From: Rosa chinensis
Lineage: Eukaryota > Streptophyta > Magnoliopsida > Rosales > Rosaceae
Assembly: GCF_002994745.2 (NCBI RefSeq)
Contig: NC_037090.1
Coordinates: forward strand, 25,843,501-25,907,500
DNA length: 64,000 nucleotides
Direction of reading: 5' to 3'
Shown here: in pieces, positions 36,301 through 46,337 of the stretch
How the letters are laid out: each line of letters starts with the position of its first letter
How positions within the stretch are numbered: the stretch's first letter is position 1
Translations under genes and position numbers: made by a program
The notes under the pieces: generated by a model
The model's input: only the letters and a program-made list of their open reading frames with translations
Databases searched by the model: none
What the model was told of the DNA's origin: nothing

Positions 36301-36613
36301 AAAAATCATATGGCAGCAATTGTCTAATGTTCTTGTTCGGTTGCAGGGGAGGAATGTCATTGTGAAACTTGCCGATTCCCACAAAGGCAGAACAATTCAA
36401 ACACAGTTACCGACACCAATGTTTCAAATGCCGTTGCCTTTAGCACCTGGATATGCACAACCTGGAAAAGCCCATCCAAGCACCGCCCCTCATGGCTATG
36501 GTTACCCACCAGCTGTGGGACCATACCATGATAATACTTATTCAAGTCCTCCCACAGCTCCATACCCAACACAGTCACAAATTCCGTATCCATATTACAT
36601 TGGCAAACAATAA
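33311..36613 (+). CDS. Two-RRM RNA-binding protein, UBP1-associated protein 2 (UBA2)-like
   Basis: Six exons give 309 residues in one frame: 33311-33435, 33598-33718, 33878-34021, 35170-35366, 35478-35553 and 36347-36613, all GT-AG. The N-terminus reads MEDIKKRKLDN, then LLDPLAKPQLVDLLAKLG and GSQYPSIAEEIKGIA, as in UBA2/hnRNP-like plant proteins. RRM1 (about 65-140) has RNP2 LFVRGL and RNP1 KSRGYGFITY. RRM2 (about 156-228) has LYIGGL and ESRGFGFVTF. The tail is rich in Pro, Tyr and Gly. Such proteins bind U-rich RNA in the nucleus and affect mRNA stability, ABA and wounding responses. The exon 2 acceptor at 33597 was chosen because it restores GSQYPSI. No defect is seen. A decayed MULE end lies just upstream. 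Confidence 0.9.
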
Positions 36614-37740
36614 TTGATGACAGACAGTTTTCAGCATATGGTAAGTGGCCCTTTCTTTTTCATTTGGTATGTGGTTTTATAGCATAACTGTTGTCAATTT
36701 TGATTGCTTTCCTCATTCTCTATGTGCTAAGTTTTGCAGGCCTCTAAACTAGTTTGCACATCTGGTAGATGATTTAGGGAGAATGTGTGTTGGGTTGGAA
36801 TCTTATGTGGCATAGAAGCTACGTTTCTGCACTGGAATTTTGCTCTTGTTGTACTATTAACATGGTGTAGTCAAAACCTTTCAGTTGTTGTAGGTAGATT
36901 TTTTACCATGTTGTTAGAACTAGGGTACCATTTTCCTTTGTTGCGATGGAGACTTGTTAGACTAAACCCAAAGCTATCACTTTTCACAAAAAATTTGTTT
37001 GCTTGTCACATGTTTTTCTTCTTTTTGTACTTCTGTTGCTTGATTCTGTAAAAGAGATGCTCAGGCATTGATGAATTCGCCCGATGATTACACTTCGGTT
37101 GTAGATGAACCTGACGGACACTTAACCTACCCAATTCTGCAACTAATTGCAACACTTTGCATGCAAGGGTACTCCAACAGCCTCCATGTATAATTTCTTT
37201 TTGCGTTGTAAATTACACCAAGTGATGCAGGGTTTGTAGGTTGGGTTTTGGAGGCGGTGATTTCAGTCTGGAGTGGACTTCTGATAAGAGTAACTGATCA
37301 AGTATGGCTAAATGCCTGTTTCGAACTGAAGACCAGTTGGGATAAGGAAAACTGTAGCTAGTTCTTTGTATGGGAAGGTACATACATTGTCTGGGCTGTT
37401 TTCATCTGGACAAAGATTTGTCAAACTGAAGGAAGTTTACTTCCAGGAAATCTTTGAGCTCGGCAAGGTTATTGTTATTTAAGAAGGCGATATTGTCTCC
37501 ATGAGCTCGGATTTACAGACTTGGTTCTTTCCATTGCATCTTTTCCATTTGGGAAAATTTCTAATTACTCCAGGCGGAAGCCGCCCTGGAAGTTTCTTAC
37601 CAGGAGTGATTGGAATTTTCAGAAACTTCAGTTAGCAATGGTCCCCGTAGAGTAATATATACCGGAAATAAGCCAATCTGAACTACGTGACTGCTATTGT
37701 AGATTTGTAGAGATCTAGTCTGTCGGGCATTTTTTAAAAC
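36614..37740 (+). other. 3' UTR of the RNA-binding gene, with a probable intron
   Basis: After the stop, TATGGTAAGTGG at about 36638 and TTTTGCAGGCC at about 36735 are a good donor and acceptor pair within 30 bp of the stop codon, so a 3' UTR intron of about 95 bp is likely. The rest to about 37740 has no coding content and probably covers the remaining UTR. Related plant RNA-binding genes use 3' UTR introns for alternative splicing, which is an inference here. Confidence 0.45.
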
Positions 37741-37824
37741 ATAGTTTGTGAGAGTTTAAATTAGTAAATTTAAAACAAGTCAAAAGTTTTAACCATTTGA
37801 CAGCAGCTAACTACCTTTTAGCCA

Positions 37825-37888
37825 TTGTTACATGGGTGACTGTGTTCATAGAGTAATGTTCATGACACAGTCACAAGGTGATCAAGAA

Positions 37889-37924
<36 letters not shown>

Positions 37925-38110
37925 TTGAAGAAATCAAGAATTTTATAATCACTCACCTTAAGATTTAATATTAAAAATCGAGATAAAAATTAAATTTTAT
38001 AATCAAAAGCTTTGAATTTAATCCAATGTATGACCAGAAAATTTTTAGTCACTTGGTGACTGTGTTCATGGTATAATGTTCATACGGTCACCAAGTGACT
38101 TAAGGATTTT
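37825..38110. repeat. Small repeat cluster with (AT)n
   Basis: GTGACTGTGTTCAT occurs near 37837 and 38057, each followed within 25 bp by an inverted version (ACAGTCAC or ACGGTCACC). A perfect (AT)n tract lies at about 37889-37915. This looks like the ends of a small MITE, but no clear target duplication was found. Confidence 0.4.
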
Positions 38111-39224
38111 ATAGTCTCACCCTGTGATATTTTTTAAGTGTTTCAATCATAACCCTTGAAATTAAGTGTGATGAGTTCAAATGCTTGGCCACCTGATGAT
38201 TTTATGATCATTAATGTGTTCATACTAAACTACTGCTTCTTATTTTTTAAAATTATGTCGTACAAGAAATGGTTGAAGTTATTCACAAAAATGTTGCGTA
38301 GAAAATAAAAAACAAAAAGATGTAGTTTAAATCCCACAGTGATGTTCATCTATTCAGTAAATGACCGAAGAAACTATGCTCAAATTATCCTTGGATGTAA
38401 ATCCAACGGTTGCAATCTTAAAATAATTTTTTCCACCAAATCCAAAAGAGTGTTAAAAGTTAAACATGATTTTCTTGATCAGGTAATCATGCTCATTAAA
38501 TCCCAATGTGGGCCAACTGCCAAAAAAATCCCAATGGGCCAATAATTTTGTATACCAAACCGACCCGGAAGACCCAATCCGGGTACTTTATATATGTACC
38601 AGGACGAATTCCTCTCCTGCAAAATCAAATCGATTCGTTTAGGGAAATCAAAGCGACCAACCCTAGCTTCTCTCACTTCGACGCTATCTCCGGCAAAGGA
38701 ACGCCGTCATCGAGCCAGTCACCGGCGGTAAGTTATCTCTTTCCTCTCTCTAATCTTTTCCTGAAATTCTTTTGCTCAGAAACGTATGGAAAACGAAGAC
38801 TAGTTGAAATTCTAGGTTGTATTCACACAAATTCGAGTCTTACTATCCTTCTTCTGCTCTTTAATTAGTGCGGCTTCTTCTGTTAATCGGCTCCATTGAA
38901 ATTATCAGGAACAAGAAGTCAATTTGATTTAGGGTTTTTACATCGCAGACCTGAGTACCTCAGAGTTGTAAATAGACTTCAATTTCAATACTCTCGAATT
39001 CACGTATTGTCTGTATGGTTTATTCTTATGTAATTGTAGATAAAATGTGTATTGTTTGCTCATAAGATGATAAAAGACGATGAAGATTACATATTTTTAT
39101 TCTGAAGTTTATATTAACTGTGGTGAATAAGTAACCTCTTAAGATGATTTATGGGAATTGTATGGATTTTTGATTTTATGTTTATGGATTGGTAGACAGG
39201 TATCTAAACAGATAGTGAGAAGAC
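38111..39224 (+). other. Promoter and 5' UTR with intron of the CWC15 gene
   Basis: A TATA-like CTTTATATATG at 38586 is followed by a leader ending at a donor (CCGGCGGTAAGT, about 38728). The acceptor is probably TGGTAGACAG at about 39198, or the AACAG about a dozen bases later. A 5' UTR intron of about 470 bp therefore separates the promoter from the start codon at 39225. No coding frame of note lies inside. Confidence 0.55.
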
Positions 39225-41063
39225 ATGACGACCGCAGCTCGACCCACGTGGGCTCCTGCAAAAGGTGGTAATGAACAAGGTGGTACTCGGATTTTTGGCC
39301 CATCCCAAAAGTACTCATCAAGGGACATTGCATCGCATACAACTCTAAAACCCAGGTTAGTTTATGTTGTTCTTATCAGCATTGGTGTGTATCATTGTAA
39401 ATTTTGAGGAGGCACTGCATACAATTTTGAAGGCCATGTTTGCTAAACTATATGCAATGCTGACTATTTTTATTCTTCTTTCTTTTTTCGGTATTGCGAT
39501 ATTCTGTCTGAAATGTCATCGTTCTTCCAGTTCGTTTATTAACTTTTATGCAAGTAAGTTGTCCTTGGATGCTGAGTTGTGAACCTTTCTTTTTTATGGT
39601 TTGTACAAACAGAAAGGACGGGCAGGACACCCAGGATGAACTGCAGAAGAGGAACCTCCATGAGGAGTTGGAAGACCGTGAGAGGAGGCATTTTTCATCA
39701 AAGGATAAATATAGTTGTATGATATCTTTCCCTTACCTTTTTTATTTTTATTGAAGTCATGGATTTTGATCTCAACCCTTTAGACAGGGTTTGGTGTCAG
39801 TTCAATTCTATTAGGATGTGATGTTATTTCTTCATGCTTTCTAATTGTTATGTGCATTGTGCAGATGACAGAGATCGCAGCAGGAGAGGGAGCCAGCTTT
39901 TGTTGGAAGGTGTGTATCCCAGCTCCATAATCATATTTTAATGTAAAAATTCCTGCAAAGTTATTGCTCAGTCTAATAATATTAAAATTGTTATTAAATA
40001 GGGACAAGAAGGGACACTGAAGACCGCATTGTACCACGTAATGTAGATGCTGATGATTCTGATTTGGAAGTCAAAAGTGATGATGACAGGTTAGTATTAC
40101 CAGATATATGTGAATCAGACTTTACACATGTTTCCCCGTGAATTCTTAGCTTTGATATTAAATCATCACAGTTTTCCCACAGTTTTCCTTGCAAGCTTTC
40201 AATATCAATTTTTAAATGTTAAGATTAAGAAAGCACTGCTGATTAGTCGTGTATATGTATATGCATATGTTGAACTAGATTAGTGCGTGTCTGGGTGTTC
40301 AGCTTTTCCAATTGTTGCTAGGGCTCTGTACTAAACTTTGTGTCTGTACTTTTGCATCCTTTTGTTTTGCCAACTTTCCATTTGCACCAAAATTGATATT
40401 TGCACCTTGAAGATTTTGCACTCAACAACTGTTTCATTTGTTGGTGATTTCTTTTCTTGTATAGTTCCTCAACCATGTTTTGTGTTTGGAATTCTAGTGC
40501 TACCTAGATTTGCTAATATAATTGTTTTGGTCATAGTGATGAAGATGACGATGATGATGAGGATGACACAGAAGCTCTTTTGGCTGAGCTAGAACAAATA
40601 AAGAGGGAAAGAGCAGAGGAGAAGCGTCGAAAGGTGAGCTTTTTATTAAGTGATATGACATTGACATTACAAAGGTTTGATGTATCAGTGTTTGTAACGA
40701 ATATACTGTATGCTTCCTCAGGAAGAACAACAGGTGGCGGAAGAGCTTAAAGTCAAGGAAGCAGAGCTTCTCCGAGGAAACCCATTACTTAATAATCCAA
40801 TAACTGCTTCTTCCTTCAGTGTGAAAAGAAGGTTAGTAAAGATCTTTCCTTGATCGGTTCTGTAGTCAAGTTAGAATATTCATTTTGGTAACTGTCCTAA
40901 ATTGCAATGCTCATTTGCATTTTTTTGTTTTGGGCTCAGATGGGATGATGATGTGGTGTTCAAAAATCAGGCCCGTGGTGAAACCAAGACTCCTAAGCGC
41001 TTCATCAATGACACAGTGAGGAACGACTTTCACCGCAAATTTCTGCATAAATACATGAAGTAA
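39225..41063 (+). CDS. CWC15: Spliceosome-associated protein CWC15 homolog
   Basis: Seven coding exons give 231 residues: 39225-39355, 39613-39713, 39865-39909, 40002-40089, 40537-40633, 40722-40831 and 40940-41063, all GT-AG and in frame throughout. The N-terminus [15 protein letters not shown] and [13 protein letters not shown], the central Asp/Glu block ([20 protein letters not shown]) and the C-terminus [15 protein letters not shown], then [20 protein letters not shown], are the signature of the Cwf15/Cwc15 family. The length matches the usual 230 residues. The protein belongs to the Prp19-related (NTC) set of the spliceosome, in the nucleus, and acts in pre-mRNA splicing. It is probably a housekeeping gene; no defects are seen. 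Confidence 0.95.
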
Positions 41064-42193
41064 TGTCATAAATGAATCCTACTTTCAAGATAGTACCCCA
41101 AGTAATGAAGTCAAAAGGACACTTCTGTTAAGGATTGTATGTACCTTAATGTTTCAATTTAGTGCACTGTTCTGGATGCCATTTAGCTTCTAATGTGAGC
41201 AAAAGAGATGTAAAGCTGGATCTTTATGTTGAATGTTGTTTCCTGTTTCCGAAGTTGGCAGGACCAGATTGTATTCTGAATGTAGCGATGCTATTGGTTT
41301 GGCATTTTATTTGATGATAATGCCTTCTGCAGTGCTTTGTTGGAAACTGTTATAGCATAATGATCCTGCAAGTGATTGTGTGACAACCCTGGCCACTGCT
41401 TACTCAGTGTCTTGACCAATGAATTTCTGTTTCCTTCAGTTTATAAAATGGGATTGGTAAACTAAAAGCCAATTCGATATGAGTATTGCTAGAGATACCA
41501 ATTTTTCTTTTACCAAACTCTAATCCCAAACACCACATCATTAGTTTGTGTTGATGTAATCATTAACTAAGCTAATTTCTTGTTGAAAAAAATTTGTTAC
41601 TTATATTCTCGTTAAGAGAAATTGCTTTTAGTAAATGAATTGAACATGGTTCCTAAACTGTAAAAGGCAAAACCAAACACTACTTATGAATTCCATAAAA
41701 ATTGATCTGGCATATACTTGATTGATTGATTTAGGCTTTTAGGAATCATTAGTGAGCAACCTAGACTATGAACGAATCAAAAGGAAACAAAACAATCAGT
41801 GAATAAATATGGTATATATATATTTTTTCATCGTTACCAAAATATAAGATATAGTTGATGAATTTTTAAGACTTTTGAGATGAATGAAAACGAAGCGGCT
41901 AAATGATGGGCAATGCCCCGTCCGTTGGGCTCTTACCCGACCCGGAAAAGCAGAGTTTCCTCATCATTTTGATCTCCGTCTTGTGCTTACGAGAGTCATA
42001 AACCTGTTTTTGTTGAGAGAGAACTGGCGACTACACTCTCAATCAGCACCACTGCCGGAAACTTGCTCATTCTCTCGGACATTAATCACAATCCAGGTAA
42101 TGTTTTTCATCCCAGATATTTTAGATTCATTTCCATTCAGCTTCAGGTTCTCTGATAATCAATCACAGGTGGTGAAATCTCATCAATTTGAGC
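41064..42193 (+). other. 3' UTR of CWC15, spacer, and 5' UTR of mTERF copy 1
   Basis: The first 250 bp are UTR-like. The rest is AT-rich until about 41880, where CT- and C-richer sequence suggests the mTERF 5' UTR. A likely UTR intron runs from the donor in AATCCAGGTAATG (about 42096) to the acceptor TCACAG at about 42169, ending 24 bp before the start codon. No other gene is seen. Confidence 0.5.
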
Positions 42194-43942
42194 ATGACCC
42201 ATTTGCGTAAGTTGAGAACAGCATCCATTCTCAAACGGGTCTCTTCAAATTTTGATGAAAACCACTTCAGACTATTGGGAACCCCAGCTCGGCCAATTGG
42301 GTCTTTCCCCAGTGCCCAAACCCCTAGACTTTACAGAACTAAAAGGAACCCTGTGACTGAAAGCTGTGAAATTACTTGGCCTGAAAATGCTGGTCGAGTT
42401 TCTCGTGCTGTTCGACAAGAAGCGCAAGCTGCATTGTTGGACTATTTGTATGGTAGTAGAGGCTTGCACTTTGCGGATGCAGAGAATATGAGCAAAAACT
42501 CACCGCATTTTCTCAACAAGCTTTTGAAATGCGTTGGTAGTGATAAGGAAATCCGGCAGTCGGTTTCCCGGTACTTGCTTTACCACCCTGTTAATGAGTT
42601 TGAGCCTTTCTTTGAGAGTTTGGGTTTGAAACCTTCAGAGTATGTTCATTTTCTTCCACCTAATTCCATGTTCTTGATCGATGAGAGTCTGTTGCTTCAC
42701 AATTATGCTGTTTTGTGTCAGTTTGGGGTTGCGCGTAGTAGGATAGGGAAGATATACAAGGAAGCTGCAGAAGTTTTTCGATATGATTTTAAGGTTTTGC
42801 AATCAAAACTTCGAGCCTATGAAGAGCTGGGTCTCAGTCGGTATGCTTTAGTTAAGTTTATTGTTGCTGCTCCTTATTTGTTAGTTGGGGATGTAGATGT
42901 GGCATTTGTTGAGGTATTGGAGAAATTGAGGAGCCTTGGATTTGAAACCAGTTGGGTTCAGGGGTACTTATCCGAATCGGATTCTTATAATTGGGGACGG
43001 ATGCTTGGAGTTCTGAGTTTTCTTAGTGATATTGGTTGCAGCAACAAGCAGTTGGGTGTGTTACTTGGCCAGCATCCAGATTTTGTGTTTGAGGCTTCAG
43101 GGGGAAGGACATTTTTACTAATTGGGATCTTTCTGAAATTTGGATGCACAATGAGCCAGATATGTTCAATGTTTCTGCAGTTTCCTCAAATTGAAGTAAC
43201 GAAATTTGTTTTGAATATGAGGAGATGTTTTTTGATCCTGCATGAAATCAAAATGGAGTTTACAGAGATAGGGAAGATTGTGCATTCTCAACCCCTGCTA
43301 CTGGGTTCCATTGCATTGAAAAGTACCAACACCTTACTTCTTCACTTAAAGATAGGAAAGAAGGAGCTGTCTAGATACATCCAGGAGAACCCACAAGAAA
43401 TGAAGAATTGGGTATTTGGTAGAACACTTAGGCCGTTAGAGCTGGGAGAGAACCTCAGATCAAAGACACACAAGATGAAGTTTTTGTTAGATATAGGATT
43501 TGTAGAGAACCCTAACAAAATAACAGAAGTGGTAAATCAGTTTCAAGGCAATGGATGGGAGCTTCAGGAAAGATTTGATTGCATTGTGGAAGCTGGTTTA
43601 GATCGTGATGAAGTCTGTAAACTGATTAAACGATATCCTCTTGTTCTTTGTCAGTCAAAGAAACTTATAGAAATGAAGATTGATCTCCTTGTAAATCATT
43701 TGTGTTATCCCTTGTCAACTTTGCTGTCCTTCCCAAGATATCTTACCTGTGGAATTAAAAGGGTCAAGCATAGGGTATTCATGTACAATTGGCTCAAAGA
43801 TCAAGGAACAGTTGAACCTGGTTCTGCCTTGAGCACTATTTTATATCCCTCAGATCTATGTTTTCTGAGGAAGTTTGTAAATCATCATCCTTGTGGTCTT
43901 GAAGTTTGGCAGGATTTGAAGAATAAAATTTATTCAGGGTAA
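42194..43942 (+). CDS. mTERF protein, MTEF18/SHOT1-like (copy 1)
   Basis: An intronless frame of 582 residues. The ATG at 42194 is used because copies 2 and 3 also start MTHL. It opens with a basic, Ser/Arg-rich leader that fits a mitochondrial presequence. The degenerate helical mTERF repeats run from about residue 115 to 540, with recurring leucine/proline signatures such as FEPFFESLGLKPSEY, KIYKEAAEVFRYDFKVL and LGVLLGQHPDFVF. The close ends NHHPCGLEVWQDLKNKIY are shared by all three copies. Family members bind organellar nucleic acids. MTEF18 (SHOT1) is linked to mitochondrial gene expression and heat tolerance in Arabidopsis. It is intact, and diverged from copy 2 along its whole length. 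Confidence 0.92.
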   Translation: MTHLRKLRTASILKRVSSNFDENHFRLLGTPARPIGSFPSAQTPRLYRTKRNPVTESCEITWPENAGRVSRAVRQEAQAALLDYLYGSRGLHFADAENMSKNSPHFLNKLLKCVGSDKEIRQSVSRYLLYHPVNEFEPFFESLGLKPSEYVHFLPPNSMFLIDESLLLHNYAVLCQFGVARSRIGKIYKEAAEVFRYDFKVLQSKLRAYEELGLSRYALVKFIVAAPYLLVGDVDVAFVEVLEKLRSLGFETSWVQGYLSESDSYNWGRMLGVLSFLSDIGCSNKQLGVLLGQHPDFVFEASGGRTFLLIGIFLKFGCTMSQICSMFLQFPQIEVTKFVLNMRRCFLILHEIKMEFTEIGKIVHSQPLLLGSIALKSTNTLLLHLKIGKKELSRYIQENPQEMKNWVFGRTLRPLELGENLRSKTHKMKFLLDIGFVENPNKITEVVNQFQGNGWELQERFDCIVEAGLDRDEVCKLIKRYPLVLCQSKKLIEMKIDLLVNHLCYPLSTLLSFPRYLTCGIKRVKHRVFMYNWLKDQGTVEPGSALSTILYPSDLCFLRKFVNHHPCGLEVWQDLKNKIYSG

Positions 43943-45668
43943 AAAATTTCTCACTGCTTCCCACTTTCAAGATTCTACACTGTTCTCTGTTAATGCTATT
44001 AGTTCCTTTTTTTTGTTTTTTCTTGTTTTGACAAACTGAGATATTTATTGAGGATTAACTGTTGGAAGGTGATATGGCACATAAGAATAAAAACAACCAA
44101 ACTAGTTAATCATCACAGCATCTCCATTTTAGCCAAGAAGTCTTTTACTGTCTTTTTCACTGTGAAGCGAGTAACTTGTGATATTGACAATGGTTTATCT
44201 TTATGGTCCTGGAAATCTGTCTCCTTTATTTTGATATCTTTTCAGCTTGGGTTTCTGGTTATAAATTGTGGATCTAATTTGATGCAGATGCATAGGCAAA
44301 TCGCAAATTTTTAGGTAAACGAGCAACAGCATGAATAGTTTGGATAAATGCTGTCCAACATTTTATTTCTCTACTTAAGAAAACGGATATCAAAATGAAG
44401 GAAAGAGAAACAAGAACCTGCATAAGTTTTTCATGTTTGATATAACTTGACAGCACTGAATCACTTGGTTTATACTGCTTTCTGCATAAAAGCCAACTGA
44501 CCCCAGTCATGAAATTCTCAGTATTTGCACTAATCTCCTTTGAACCAAGAATTGGAGAAAAGCTCAACTAACGATCCTGGATTGTGGCCATAACTGACAT
44601 AGAAGGGCTAATTCAGGTGTTATTGTCGACTGACCAGTTAAAGGTGGCACAGTTTCTGGTCCAAGTCTTTAAGTTCTCACAGACCACTAAAATCTGCTTC
44701 CACTCACTCTCGCAATAGTAGCAATATACTTCAGTAGCCAGTGATTACTAAAACAAACAAGACCCACCACCTAAATCTTCATGGTGGTGAGAAGACTAGA
44801 CTTCTAATTGAGAGCATCCGCTTCAGGGATTCCGATTTTGTTCTCAAGTGAAAAGGTGAAGTGAGCAAGTACAATGCCCCATCGGAATGTTGGATATATT
44901 GAGAACTCATCTTGTGCATTGATATGTGAGAGTGATAAAAGAACAGCACAAAACTTTATGTATGAACTCCAGTGCTTCTAGGTCTGCAACACTGCATAAA
45001 CTCTACATGACAGGTACTATAGTTAAGCTTTGATTCCCACCCCTTCTTATTGGATTGCCTTCTTGACGACACTGCCCCAATCCTAAAGAGCTGAAGCAGT
45101 GGTCGACTTTTGCTTGATCAACTGAAATACCTTTGTAGCTTCATCACAGTCAAACCTCCAGGCCTTCATACAATATGTTACAGGAGCAACACTAGTGTTG
45201 AAGATAGGAATATAAATCATATAAAAAAAAGACCAATGTATTAAAGCTTCTAACCTCAAGCAAGCTTGCAGGAATGTGCTTGTTGTTGATGGCCTCAACC
45301 TCAACCTCTTGACTTTAGACACAACAAAGTCCTAGAATAAGACCCTATCAGTCATGAAGGATTACTACATTTGCATAAATTTCTCCTCTCTCTCTCTCTC
45401 ATAACTTCCAATAATGTCCTCAAATAAGCCTAATATCGAATTCATTGTACAACAACTAACAGACAACTACGAGACTCTTATGCCACACTAATTTTACACT
45501 TATGTCAGTTATGTGTAAATAGCTGAGTTTGAAACTAAAGCCTGTTTAAAATTTGATTCTGAAAAACCTAAAAGCTCTTCTCTAATATGACAAAATTGCT
45601 TTCATATTTAGAAGCACTTCTCAAAATCATTTTAAATGCTTTTAAAACTGCTCAAGAGTGAAGACGCA

Positions 45669-45713
<45 letters not shown>

Positions 45714-45767
45714 TTATATATTTATAACTAATCTTGATTATTAATTCAAAACCAATTCGAGAATCAA
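43943..45767. other. Spacer between mTERF copies 1 and 2
   Basis: No supported gene. A minus-strand frame at 45083-45322 (ending AWRFDCDEATKVFQLIKQKS) is not recognised and may be a fragment. A CT microsatellite lies at 45383-45400 and an (AT)n tract at about 45671-45707. The rest is ordinary AT-rich DNA. Confidence 0.4.
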
Positions 45768-46001
45768 CCACTAGGGATGGTGGGGTGGTAGAAGGTCCTA
45801 GTTTGCAACTCCTAGGTAGGTCTGGCTTTCGAATCCCCATAAGGCCTTGGTGGCTAGCTAATGGGTGCTTAATGCCCCGTGGCGTTCAAAAGGGATTAGT
45901 CCGGCTCTGCTAAAATATCCTCTGAAGAATGTGTGTGTTGCTCACTTTCTAACACTAACCTCCTCCAATAAAAAAAAAAATACAACAAAAAAAAAAAAAA
46001 C
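45768..46001 (+). mobile_element. SINE with A-rich tail and perfect 16-bp target duplication
   Basis: The direct duplication CCAATTCGAGAATCAA flanks the stretch at 45752-45767 and 46002-46017. Its 5' part looks tRNA-derived: a box A-like GGATGGTGGGGTGGTAGAAGG near 45775 and a box B-like CTTTCGAATCCCC near 45826. The end is an A-rich tail broken by TACAAC. Size (about 234 bp), tail and duplication are those of a plant SINE mobilised by LINE machinery. It lies about 340 bp upstream of mTERF copy 2, so within or near its promoter. Confidence 0.85.
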
Positions 46002-46337
46002 CCAATTCGAGAATCAATACTAAAGAGGTCTTGTTTTGGGCACCCCTTCCGTCTAAACCCAGTGAAGAGTGAAGAGTGAAGAGCAGCAACCAAAACAGTG
46101 TGAGGCAGCCACTCAATCAGGAAACAGCAAAAGTATTAGGAAATTTGCAGCGGAAGCTTGAACCCTTTCTGAGCAGTGGTCTCACTCACGCGTACCCATC
46201 AATATCATAAGGTAACATATTCGTGCCAAGTCTCAGTGTTCACATATATATATATATATATATATATTCATCCCAATGCCTTCTAGGTTTTCCGAAAATT
46301 CAATTCTAGGGTCAGGTGTAATCTCATAGAGCTGGTC

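Noticed and set aside
40537..40600. GATGATGATGAGGATGA repeat in CWC15 as a microsatellite insertion
   Set aside because: It encodes the conserved acidic block of the CWC15 family and is in frame.
45083..45322. Minus-strand frame between mTERF copies 1 and 2
   Set aside because: No family was recognised and no neighbouring exon supports it; kept only as a remark in the spacer entry.
45768..45850. A functional tRNA gene at the SINE head
   Set aside because: Only box A- and B-like motifs are visible; the cloverleaf does not close, and the flanking duplication and A tail show a SINE.
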